This document shows, piece by piece, positions 1-13,200 of a stretch of DNA of 60,000 nucleotides. Numbering within the stretch: the first letter of the stretch is position 1; each line of letters begins with the position of its first letter. The DNA comes from Tubulanus polymorphus (Eukaryota > Nemertea > Palaeonemertea > Tubulaniformes > Tubulanidae), in the NCBI RefSeq assembly GCF_964204645.1, contig NC_134028.1, positions 7,917,001-7,977,000 of the forward strand, written 5' to 3'. The notes beneath the pieces were generated by a model. That model was not told the origin of the DNA and ran no database searches. It worked only from the letters and a program-made list of their open reading frames with translations. Position numbers and translations under genes: made by a program.

Positions 1-1129
1 ATGTTTGTGTAAAAATAAAACGTTTCTGTCGTTTAGCATAACAGGTTTTAGTAGATGGCGAAATATTTAGTACCGGGTTCTAAAATGGTGAAGATACAAT
101 CATTGTCGATGTAGCAGTCATGGTTTATCAAAGAACACGTCAAGAGAATATAAAATCCTTTAATAATCCTGACACTTCATTTTTTATTTGAACCCAGAAT
201 GAATGCAAAATATTGATTTCAGCAAAATCGTCAGACATACCAGTACATGCAATAGAAATACACAATTAAAGGTCAATAGCGTGCCAAATAATTATTAGGT
301 CTGTACCGTACAGAGCCAGGTACCCCTCCGTCCCCTGTAAACATTTGTATGCATTTTCACAGACCCCCTCCGCCTATCGTGCTTACGTACTAAATGGATG
401 ATCCCTTAGGCATCGATATTTTATGTAAAGCAACAAGCTGTATCCATTTCAGAGCCATATAGGGAAGTGTGCACGCATGTATGTACATGTACGAACAACG
501 TGTACATGTTTCAAGCATTGTTATGACCAACTGGCAATATTCATCTACGACAACTACTGAAACTATATATCATTCCATACAGTTTCCACAGCGGCCAAAT
601 CAATTTACCTAAAATATCTGCAGTCGATGGTTCAGTGGATCGAATACCCTTTGTCAAGCAGGCGCCTGAAAATTAAACGATCTATCAAATTTTAAAAGAA
701 CTTTATCCAACTCTAGAACATGATATCGTCATACCTGGCAAAGCTCAGGTCGGCTCTACATAGATTGGGCTGGCAAACTGTTATGAAGTTTTTACCGAGA
801 CATTTGAACCGTTCGATCAGGGATTCAAAAAACGTTTTAAGGGAAAACTAAGTGGGATCATGCTGTGTCTCACGTCAAAAACTGCTTCCAGAATGTATGT
901 GTATGTATAAGCATTTGTGCATGATTATCAAAATAAATGGTGAACGTTTGAAACAGCTATTACAATCATGCTTAGAACACCGTTCCCGTATTGAGATTTC
1001 TTTTCACTCTTGTCAGGCGTTAGTGAAAACGTGCCATAATTCACGATGAACTTCATGACGTGCGCGTTTTTTGTAACAGTGTTAGATAACGCTAAATCGA
1101 AATACGATGACATTTCCGTCGGATCTTAC
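1..1129. other. Intron of the ABCA gene running off the window
   Basis: No exon with NBD1 motifs (Walker A, signature) was found on the minus strand. The short open stretches here look like chance or shadows of exon 1130-1276. Nothing else recognised. Confidence 0.6.
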
Positions 1130-1276
1130 CTTTCTCGTCGCTTTCGTAAATCGGGTTCACGTATTGTCCGATTCCGTACTTGTTCTCCATTTTCGTCGGC
1201 TTTTTCTGAGAACAGAAACAGTTCCAGTAGCTCGGAGTCAACGGGAAATACCAAGGTCGCGGAGTTCCATATTTAC
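1130..1276 (-). CDS. ABCA exon after TM6: linker toward NBD1
   Basis: 147 nt, phase 1-1. Begins with KYGTPRPWYFPLTPSYW, a near-universal ABCA motif at the end of the first membrane domain, followed by a polar linker (KYGIGQYVNPIYESDEK) that normally leads into NBD1. Strong GTAAGA donor. No Walker A or later NBD sequence is found between 1 and 1129, so the gene runs off the window. Confidence 0.93.
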
Positions 1277-4200
1277 CTGAAAAATCACAATCTCGAAGAT
1301 GGATGAACATGATCTTATTATCACTTCCTCAATACCTGATTTACTATTTCAATTGATCACTAAATTTTAACATAATTTTTTTCAATTATTTGTTTCTTAC
1401 ATCTATTCTAGTGTATGTAATGGAAATTAGTACTATAACTAGTTTTCATATGACTTTAGCTCATAAATACACAGCAGAGAAATAATATAACGTCAACTGT
1501 ACGTTCTAAATTATATATCCTAACAACTATAGCTATGTGGTTTGTACGGTCTTGGAGTAATCATTTGAAATGATTACTCCAAGGTACGGTGATTGATTCG
1601 GGCTGTACTTAAATAGTTTTCATATACTGCCAGAGGCGCATTAAAAAAGATTTATAAGAAACACTTTGGTTTTCTCGCGCCAGAATTAACAATTCGAAAA
1701 AAAATAACCAAACCCGAAGTTAACCAAAACCAATCATAGAGAAGACCTATACCATGAGTGCACATATACATACTTAATGGTGTTTATACATACGGTACAC
1801 ATTGTGGTGTTATAGAACAAGGACATTTCTTTTTTCACTATGTTTCTCGTTTGTCCTGTACACTTTATTGAATTGTCAATCCAATAATGTCTTTGTTTTC
1901 AAATTAAGGCCCGATAAAGTAATTTTGAATTTGATGTTAAATTAGGTTTGTGAGTTGTGAGGATATTCAGTATCTATAGTAATATTCACCGCTGGCGGAG
2001 AGGGTCATATTAGGTCTCGCGGAATCAAACTTACCCGGGTAAATGTTTCTAACGTACCAACCGATCACGAAATATATCAGACCGTCGACGAACATCATAA
2101 TGCAACCCCACTCAAACGTCATCAACGACAGCACGTACGTATCTTTTGTGTTCGACCATTGAATTCCGACGCCTCGGTCCTCGGCTCGGGTCACGTGAAC
2201 GGTACTGAAGCTGAACGCGGACGTTGAGAACAAACTCTATCGAACAGAGAGGGAGTGATATAGGATGATATTACGTCAGAAATTCTGCGATAAACGCCGG
2301 GAATTCTGGGCCTGGGGGGGGGTCGTTTTTGCCGCGCAACACACAACACACAACAAACTTTGAAACTTACGGAATGTCAGTGGCGTTTACACGAGGATTT
2401 CAGTATGTTACCAAGCCTTCATGACAGTTGAATTATTGGAGGCCTATTCAGCTTATTAAGCGCAGAAATTGATTCCGCACCGAAAACCCGATCTCAGCAC
2501 AGTACTGAGCTGGACGTGTATTTCCTGAAGCAAGCCACCACGTATTGTAATACACTACACTCAACCAGGATCCAGTTGCTCAAAAGTTGGTTGCGGTTAA
2601 CCCCCAGTTGACATAGTAAGGATTATATTTGGTATGTTTGGATGGTATCTATCCACCGGTTATCTTCAACCAACTTTTGAGCAACTGGCCGCAGAGTGTG
2701 ATTTATTCATGCACGTGGCAGTTTTTGACTTCGTAAGCCCTGAATCTTGTGTGAACGCCGCTAATGTGCTGTGCACCGAATACGACTATATAACAATTCG
2801 AAGCATTAATGGAAAGTAATTACTGTTAAAACTTCAATGCTAACACTTTAAACAGGTTTAAAGAGTTATATTCACCGAAGTTAAAAGGTATATATGATAA
2901 TGGTATTTCATTTTATGGCGATTATTGGCTTATTTTAGGTGTCAGTGTGCATGTGAAGTTTTTGACACACATTTATATACGATTAAGGCCAGCCAATGAG
3001 TCTTTTTTGGCTCAATTTCACTTGTCTTGACATTCATTACCGGCTACCAATGTACTCCTACTTCTGGTTCTGTCCCCGGTGCTGGGGCTACAAATATATT
3101 CTTAGCTGATTTTTCTTATCTACAGTAAGATATTTGCACTGTGGCACACGGGAATTACAGAGTTCCGATATAAACCAACTCAGCTTAATTCTCAATGCTC
3201 ATTGGTCAATTACCAGCAAAGGCTGACTTTGTAACGCTCCAGTGCCGACCCGCGAGTACGGTATATTTGTAGCAGCAATTGGGGGCGGCGCCGTATTATC
3301 AAGCCCACAGTGAATGTGTTCATAAGGATTGGATGAACAATTCTTGAATATGAATATAAAAATTTGAAATTGAAGATGAATTTGGTGAAATTGACGAAAT
3401 TGAGCCTTGATCTCCATTGGATACAGATAAAATCTCATTGAATAGCGGTTTAGTGACGTGGTACATGAAACTAGTGTGGCATAGGAGGATGCAGCCAAAA
3501 TATCGGATACCTGGGTTGAGACATCTGATGTACCAACCAATGACGAAATATACGGCACTATCAATGGCCATCATGTAACAAGCGTGGTGAAATGAACTGG
3601 ATTTCCACCAGAATACCTCGTTCACATTTGACCATTGAATGCCAACGCCTTCTTCCTCGAAATATGCTACATAGCCGGCCGCCGATGAAAATGCACTGCC
3701 ATGCAGAATAAACTGTAAAATTCATACCCAAAAATCATCATTACGAGAACCTATAACTGGGACCATCCAAACATCAAAAGTAAACAAATGATCAATTGCC
3801 TTTGATCTAAATTCTGTACGAACAGAGGATTATTTCCTTCAGATGATGCAAAAATGCCGAAATAACAGCAACATGAATACATGAATATATAGTTGCAGTT
3901 ACATTGTGGTTGAATAGCCACGCTCAGAGTTCGGGAATGGATAGTACATGTAAATAAAACTGTACCTCTAGTTACATTACACATGCAGGTTGTATGATTA
4001 GTCATAAGCTAAAAGCAGCACCCGATTGAAATTTAACTCTTGAGAGTCAAATACTGCTTGGAGAACACCACCAAAACCTGCCCCCCTCCCCCTCAAATAT
4101 AATTCTAATCATAACAAACTGATCAGCATATCAAATGCTCACCGAGTAAAATGAGGCCAGATTCTAAAATATCGTGCAGTGTTAAAGCTATCAATGACCA

Positions 4201-7200
4201 AATGACGATCATGAAGTGTAAGCGTATGGAATTTTCAAATGAATTAATGAGAAGCCCGTTTCAAGCAAGCATTAGGTGGAAGAATAATGACCCAGGTTCA
4301 GTTTCACAAGAAAAATATAAGCTTAAAATGACGAAGATGTAATGAATTATAGTAGACTGTGAAATAACGAATAGCAAATAAACCAAAAGGTTGTATCTGA
4401 AATTTAACCTGGATATGGCTAAGGGGATAATCTTGCGTATGTTTTTAATATCATACAGTATATGATCGGAGTCCAGGGATACTTGAAAAGTAGTACAATG
4501 CTTGACGATCTGACCATTTACAATAATGCTCAATCTCAAACTGTGACATAATTCCAGGGTTTGGTAAGAGAAACTTTAAATTCTACTCGTGCATTTCCAA
4601 AATTGTTCTTAACAGTAATTACCCGAAATTAAAATCACTTTTCACTTAATTCGGAAAATATTCCAAATTTGTTTTGGTTGAAGAGTCAGCTTACCGCTAA
4701 TATTTGTTGCCAGAATGTCATCTTGACTTCCAAAGCCTCGGTGATGATATAGGCTTGATAGGACATCAGGTAGAATAGTATACCGACCAACGCAGCCAGG
4801 TTAGATCGATTGAAGAATGCACTGACCATATAACTAGAAGAATTCACATTTACTTTTCATGAAGGTGATTAGGGAAAAGAAGGTGGAGTCAACCCTTGAT
4901 CCTTATCGACTAATCACTTCTTATCAAGTTAACTAGCAAGTTAAGTCAATACCGGTATAGCCCATTTTGCCAGAAAGTTGAAAACATTTTGCATTATAAC
5001 CATCAAAATGGAGATTGGATATACAGTAAAATTTAAAGGAAAGAAACAATGTTCAACATTCTTATTCTATTCCGAATAATCTTTCTTAATATGGTGACTT
5101 AGAATTCCCTGAAGTCCAACCTGGAGGGTAATAAACTGACAAGAATGTCTGGCAGCAGATGACCTGATGAACAAAAAGTAAAATACAATGATAATCACTG
5201 AATGATATATTCACAAGATGTCATTTCAGTTCTCTTAATTCCCTAAAGAAAGCTAGTTTACACGCACAATACAAGTGTACATACCACATCATCAGGGTAG
5301 AGAATGAGAAATCCATAAAAAGGAGAATCAGAATCAGTGGATTACTGTACGGCAACAGCGAGGAAACTTTCATTACAAGAACGATCACTAACAGCAAAGC
5401 CATCATCAACAGGAAATTGGTGATAAACCAACTCACGAAATTGACGACGCTGCTCATTCCCATGACTTTCATCACCTAAAATAATCGGGAAGTTTCATTT
5501 TTAACGCGTAAACATCTTTTTCGCTAAATCGATAAATGTTCTCCGGATAGAAAGTACAGCGTTTATATCGACTGAAATTCACCGACCTCCTCGATTCCCG
5601 TTTCTCGGTCGTAGACTAACGATTTTATCGCGATTCCGATGAACGTAATCCACGTGATAATCATCATCAGTGGAAGTAAGAATTTATAGACGAACGATAA
5701 GAAACTGAAATCAAATTTGTAGAACATGTCGTCAGCTACAATTCTGCAATTGATTGAGGTTAGGAAATATGCACGGGTACCAATTTGGGTACAAGGAAGG
5801 TTACAGGACAGCCATCTTGTTTCTGATTGACCTATTTTATTTATGATTGGCCTAAGGATGATACATATACTACGAATATTTGAATCGGAATCTTCACGTC
5901 TTTTCCCGTCTGTTCTTTAAGGATGATACATATACTACATATGAAACTGAGAAAATTTATCATGGCATCTTCAAAATTTTCAATATGTGTAAAGAGCTGA
6001 TTTTGGCAAACGATAAATAATTTAGGTCAGAATAAATAATTTAGGTCTGTTGCGTTTGAATCGGAATCTTCACGTCTTTTCCCGTCTGTTCTTTAAGGAT
6101 GATACATATACTACATATGAAACTGAGAAAATTTATCATGGCATCTTCAAAATTTTCAATATGTGTAAAGAGCTGATTTTGGCAAACGATAAATAATTTA
6201 GGTCAGATAAGGTCAGTTTTTGGGCTGCAGATGTGCCTATACACGCATGAACCAAATATCAAGACAATCCATTGAAGCATCTGAAAAACTTCCCAAAATA
6301 ACTGTCTTCTGTCTATGGATGGATAGATGACTGACAAAAAGTGAACAAAACGAGTCCCAAGGAGGCTAATTAGATATTTTCTGTTAATGATTTAGACGAA
6401 TCCGAATGTTTAAGATGCAACCGAGCATCTATCATCAAGTGGATTTCTTAAACCGTAAGCCGGAAATATTGGCGTATTGGGCAAAGCTGTAAAAATCCAT
6501 GTATTCTAGGCTAAAAACTGCCCTCGGCTAATTGGCCAGAAAAAAATTTCAAATTTGACTCAGATATCGAGTCATAATTCAGCCCGGATTGAACATGAAC
6601 TAATTCGAACTGATCAACTTAGCACAGCACGGAACTTACCTATCTTTCATGTAACAAGGATACGGGAACTGTTGCGTTTGAATCGGAATCTTCACGTCTT
6701 TTCCCGTCTGTTCTTTAATAATCGCTCGGTCGATCATGTCTTGCAGCGGTAAAAACCCTCGCAGATATCGCAGATCCTCGGCGAAGTTATCACCAGGTCC
6801 CGGACGCGTAAATCTACGATAGAATGAACACGAGTTCCAATCGAATCTCGAAACAATGCGAGCGAATTTAATCATGATATTTACTGTAATTGGAATATCA
6901 ACTTACGCCAACCACGATGTATCCGTATTCATCGTATTATCGACATCGACACGGATTTTATACCGAACAAATTTTGGCAACGTTCCAGCAGTAATCGTAT
7001 TGTTTGCGGCTCGTTTCTTTCGATTTTGTTGTTGTCCGAATTCAAATACGATACCTAAAACCAAACAGTCGTAAACGTAACGTCGTGAAATGATGTCCGA
7101 GAAAAACTGAACACACTATATGAAAATTTCCTGTCCACATATACCTCCAAGAAGTTTTCTTTCTTTGGCCCACTTAGCAGTGACAGTCTGCAATTCCTTC

Positions 7201-10200
7201 TCTGATGAAACCCCAACATATCTGTACCAATGAATGATACAATACACATGAAACAACTTTTATCATGTACTATGATGGCAGGCTATACGTATAGTCACTC
7301 AGAAATTACATGTTCTGTAAGTTACGCAAGATTTTTTTCTGGAAAACTACGGATAAGTTTCTGATCCAAGAGGAGGGGTGGGGGTGGCAAGAGTTGCAAA
7401 AGATTTTATTCCGGAATATTTCAGAGAGTTCTGATCTAAGAGAGGGGTGAGGGTGGCAGAATGCCGGAAGACTTTTTTACCGAAATTTCAAAGAGTTCTG
7501 AACTAAGGGTTAGTGGGACCTCGAAATGTAAACACCGTATTACGTATTGTCTCACCTAACCATATCCCCTACCTAAGCACTTCATAACTAGTTATGAAAT
7601 CTAACAACCAATATCTCAAGATTTTGAAAATGAAATACTGTTTCCAAGAGAACTGAATCGTCAGCAATAATGACCAGAGATCCCCTGGATATTTCCAAAA
7701 GGGAATCCTCCAGACTTATGTTATCCTCTGCATATCACTAGGAATCTTCCGGAATATTTCAGGAAGAAATCCGGAAATTTCAGACCTTCTGTACAGTGAA
7801 ATTTCTGGACATGACTGCACACAGTAGACCTTCTTATGTATATAGAGTAATATTGAGCAGTCATGTTAACTAGCATCTTCATGACTTAAGTCTAACCTAT
7901 TAACATCCATGCATTCTGTGAAATTAAGTGTTAATCCAGCCAGTTGTTTTATTCTAGCGGTATCATTTCTAGAAACAGTTGTCATGTACGACAGACTGTC
8001 AATCAACTCGGTCCCATCTACACCAGTTATAGACATCATAGCTGCGCCTACCATTGGGTTCGCCATCGATTTCTACAATAAATCGATTTCAAATCTTTAT
8101 GTATTTCTGACCATCATCAAAATAGATACGAGAGAATCCGATGATTACCTTGATTATATCCAGTTTTGGTCCCATGTCTGATAATTTTTCCAAATATTGA
8201 ACATTCTTATTCACTGATTTCAGCATGTCTATCAAACTGGCGAGCTCCTCGTACGTAGAATTTGCCTACAAAAATATCAAAATTAAGTTGGAACTTAAAA
8301 TCCACCTGCGTGATCAACAGCAGACACAATTAGCTAAGTTAAACTAAAGTTAAGTGAGTAATAGTAACATCCCACTAATGTCCAAGAAAAAATTTCTTGG
8401 GCGAAACGCACATGTTCTGATGAAGTATGTGAACAAATACTTACCGAAGACATAATTCTTCTTGTAAGTGGCGTATTCGGCGTGAATGCAACTTTTCCCA
8501 TCAGGAACGGCTTGAAGAATGCCCAGATAACCGGTCCAGCTGGTAAATCTCTTATGGTCTTGAATATATCAATACAGAATTCACCTTGAACGAAATCAAC
8601 AATCAATGAATAACAAACACATTATCGTTAAGCAAGCTTGTTGGGACTTAAAATCCACTTGATCTATGTGTTGTTATTGACCATAATGTAGATATATAGG
8701 AAGGGCGGTTGTGCAACAAATCAAATTTCTTCGTAGTTATGCTTAGGAAATTGATGTATATGGATGAACTTACTCTTCTTAGCATCTTTGAGAATTTTCA
8801 CTTCATTCAAATACGAATCACTCAAATTATCAGCTTTTTTCTGTTCTGCCGACTGCCCAATTTTACCGGCTACATTCATTTCATCGTTGACCGAAAACAT
8901 ATTTTCCATTCCGCACATCATTCTGCTTATTGATTTCATCGCGCCGCTCGCTGCAATCATTGACAAAATAAATGAACGCCCTAACTTGCGATATAGAGGA
9001 TTTTACGACGCTTATCATAAAAGAGTATTTCAAAGTGCCAATATCCATGATGAATATGATCAGCAACTCTTGTGCATTGGGGTTTTTACTCTTAACCTAC
9101 TTAAGTGATCTAAAATACTCTGCATTCAGCTGTCATCAGGCCACACACTCATTTGACAGTGGGTGGAGCGAAGCAATGAAGATATAAGTAAATGCTTTGC
9201 CGAGAGACATTTCATTAGAAGTGGAACATTGCCTTTAAATATTGAAATAGGCTGTCATCAGAACATTAAACTTGAAAACCGTATTTGTACCTTTTGTGAT
9301 CTCAATGTTATTAAAGACGAATTTCATTTTGTTCAGATTTGCTACAACTATACTGAAATTCGATCTATCTTACATACAACAGCAAAAAATAAATTCAAAG
9401 ACTTTGAATTAAAATCACCCGAATCCCAATTTATATTGATCATGAAAAACCTTCAAATTGAATTTTCACACTATATCACATAGATAAATAATAAAATAAA
9501 ATACATACAGCACTGGGTTCAAATCACAACCTGGCATCACACCCACACCACTACTCTGCATCATCGTTTTTCAAAAAGAAAGTTACCTGATGGTGGATCT
9601 GAGCCGATCGTACTTGTGTCAAGTGAAGGAATATCATTAGTCATATTGGCAACAGTGTACATCACTTCAGCGAGGTGCTCTTTCATCGGTTTCATTGCTT
9701 GCATCATTTCTTTCATGGATTCTGCAGAAACGTTTGATTTTCTCAACAAACCATTTATGCCCATATTCATAGCCTAAAGATACAAACACAGGTTGCATGA
9801 ATTGGAGAAAATGCTTAAACTCAGGCAGTCTGTATTCAATAGATATCAAGAACATGTTGCTAAAAGGCCGTTGACCTGAGCCCGAGGTTACGGATTCAAG
9901 ACTGGTCATAAAAACAATCTCACAACTTAATACTGCTTTGGATTTAAGACTATTTTCCGACTAAACACAAACGTAGACTTGGGTCTTGCCTGAATTTCAT
10001 TGAAACACTTTACTGGTTGCTGATTGAGAAACCTCGCTCAATCAACCATATTCTTTTTGGGATACACTGTTCAGCTTTAGCGTGATGGCTATTCTTACCG
10101 TTTGAATAAGACGACCGATGTCGAGATTTCTCAGAACTGTTTCCGTGATGTTGACGATCAGTTTTCGATCGATGGAGCACAAATGACGGCTGATATCCTC

Positions 10201-13200
10201 AATCGATAGTGTCGGTGTATTCGATACAGTTAAAATCTTTCCGAGGTTCGTAGCGTTACAAATGAGCTCATTGATGTTGGCTTTGTTGTTAGCTACGAGC
10301 ACCTAAAAATAAAACAACCACGTTATCAATATTCTCTAACAATACTGTAATTTCATGGTGAGAATCTATTTTCCCCCGAGTGTTTGACGCACAAACCTGT
10401 AGATACGAGAACGGAGCCATCATCAGAGCTTCACTGGCATTCTTAGTAAGTCCGATGCTAACCAAATAATCGGCGAAATCCTCAGGCGATTTGACGACAT
10501 CCTTCAGCGCAACTGTAAAAGTAGGAATATGGTATTTTCACCAAAATAACTTAAATTGGACCACGTTCATCTGTCATATATCATATTCCTTTTTTGGTTT
10601 TATGTTATAACACAAAGCTGCCAACGTGCATATATCAGGACGACTACCAGTATGGTAGCTTTCAGAGGGCAAACAATTCTAATCAGCGGTACAAGACAAA
10701 TACTGTGGTTGAAAGATGGGTTTGTTCGGGGACTATCGCAGTTAGTAGCTCTGTATGTAATCATATACACATCGTATGAGTATGGCTGAATGAATGTATA
10801 AGTTAGTTAGTAGAGTTTGACGTCCCAACCTCAAGTAACAGTGGGTCTTAGGAGACGACCAGGGCCTTTATAAAGGTTGCTATTGCCCTCAACCTGACTA
10901 CGTTAGCAGAGCTTATTCCATGTTATTGACAGCCAGCGCAGAGGTGGTTTCAAACCAGGCACCACCTGCTTCCCAGTCCTCCACTCAACCAACTGAGCTA
11001 ACTGCACAAGACTGAGTATATGAATGAATGAATGAATGAATGAATGAATGTACAATGTATGAATGAATGAATGTCTAAAACAATAAATACAAACCATTCA
11101 GAGGCATAAAAGTCTTGTATACGTGCAACGATTTAACACCATTGGCGAGTTTTGCCAAAATATTCATCACTCGCTTCGTCGACGGATCTTTTCCGATTTC
11201 CTCAAAAGTTTGCAACAAGGATACAATGCTGTAAGAATGATTGAATAATCAAAGGGTTTACTTCAGATTCTTGAAATTAAATCCTCAAATGGATTCTAGC
11301 TGGAGACAATATAGAGTAGCTGGCTTGGGAGATGTTTGCCGCCTACAGAAGCTCAGCTGTACTTCTACCCAGAGTCAAATTTGGCCCGTGCCTAATTAGA
11401 GAGCGTGTTCACATGCAAACCATTCACTTGATACTAAACAATGCTCAAACAAAGCAAGTCACTTCCGGAACCAGTCGCAATTCACACGTTATCATCTGAC
11501 CCATGCTAAAATTTGGCCGGGCCTGGCTTGACATTGTGTAAACAGTTGTTCAGGCCAAAAATGATTGTGTGATCATGGTTATAGACTAGGATAAAGTCAG
11601 CCAGGAGCACCTGTTCTGATGACTTCGCATACACTATAATAATCATCACTGTTAATACCTGTCAAATATTTTATCCGGTTGGTTATCCATTATGAATCGC
11701 TGAATCCTCGGCAAAATTTCCAGCGCTTTCTCCGTTGAAAAGTCGTTCAATATCGCGAACAAGTCGATCAAAGATTGGCTTCGTTTGATGATGTCACCGG
11801 CGTATTTGACGATGTCCGATATCAAGGCGACATCGGTAATCGCTAATCCCGACGATTCGAACGCCTAAAGAACGACATGAAATGAAAAATATTTATATTT
11901 TATATCTTCCCGATGATATTCCAATAGGCCACCGAAAGAATACTTACTCGGACAATAACGTATCCGATGTTGACAGCGTCGCGGAATTTGCGAATATTTG
12001 ATGTGACGTTCTCCGTACAGATCGAGTCGGTTATTTTCTTGTAGTCGACGTTTAGCAGCGGCGAGAAACTGATCGCTTTCGCCAAATTTTCCGGTTTGCA
12101 AAGCGTATCTTTCAGTGCTTCATCTGATTTGTTACCCAGGTGGCGCTTCAAGTAGAGAAAGCAATTTTGACAATCCATGTGACAATGGGTCTTGGGCTCC
12201 GAAATTACCATGCATTAGTTCCCATTGCATTTTGGATATGTGGTATCTAGGACCATTAGCTAAATTTTGTCAAGACTTATTGAACTTCGACCCCGTTCCT
12301 GAGTTATGAGGTTATCTACAAGGTCATGGAGCTCTAAGAGTTTTTAGGGCCTAGTTCCGTAACTAGGTGGCGCACTGGGCCCATTCTTTGCACTGCACAA
12401 CCAGACCACCAGACTAACGTTGCACCCAGGTTTCATCAAATTGACCCACTATTAATGAACCTAAGTAGCAGAAAGAAAGACCCACAGACTGACAGTACGA
12501 GAATAAGGGTCTCACAGAAGCCCACAAACCAAGCAATTATAAGAGACAGCAGCATATGCCTTATATCATTTACTAGTGGGTGAGGGATTAGTAATTTAGG
12601 ACAAGAAGGCAGAGGAACCATGGTGAAAATTTCCTTATCTAAATATATATCTGAAACTTACCAAATCAACAGTCACAGTTGCTCCGAGCAGAGAAAATGC
12701 AACCTCGGGTGCCAATTTCAAAGCATCCACTAGGATTTCGGAAGCTTTCGCCTCTGACGTGAATAGTTTTGCCATCTTTAAAGTCACTGATTTTTGGCTC
12801 AACAACGGACGGAGAATCATTTCAATATCCATTATATTAAGAAACTCTTTCAGCGCAGGATCGGAGAGCAGTTTTGCGACAGTAGCGCCCATTTCAAAAG
12901 CTCTGCCGATACAAAAAGAGACAGAAAATTGAAAGCACACGATTTTCAAAATCCCAACAGCAAATGATAATGACGTGGGTTGAAATAGCTACTTACGCAT
13001 CGATAGTTTTCAGGATTGAAGGTTGGGCTTGCCCGGCATGACACTGATGCACTTTCTCGAATAAATCCGATTTTGAAAAGCGTTCCACTGCGGCCACATA
13101 TTCCGATATCACGTTATATGTTCTTTGACATGAGAAATGTGCCGGCTTTGAGAACAAGTTTTCAAACTGAAACAAACAATAAAGTAAGAATTTTTAAACG

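Noticed and set aside
10930-11010. Possible functional tRNA gene
   Set aside because: A and B boxes are present, but the cloverleaf stems do not pair well and the unit is followed by a non-tRNA body; a SINE head fits better.
11019-11082. CRISPR-like array
   Set aside because: Simple TGAA microsatellite without spacers, in eukaryotic DNA.
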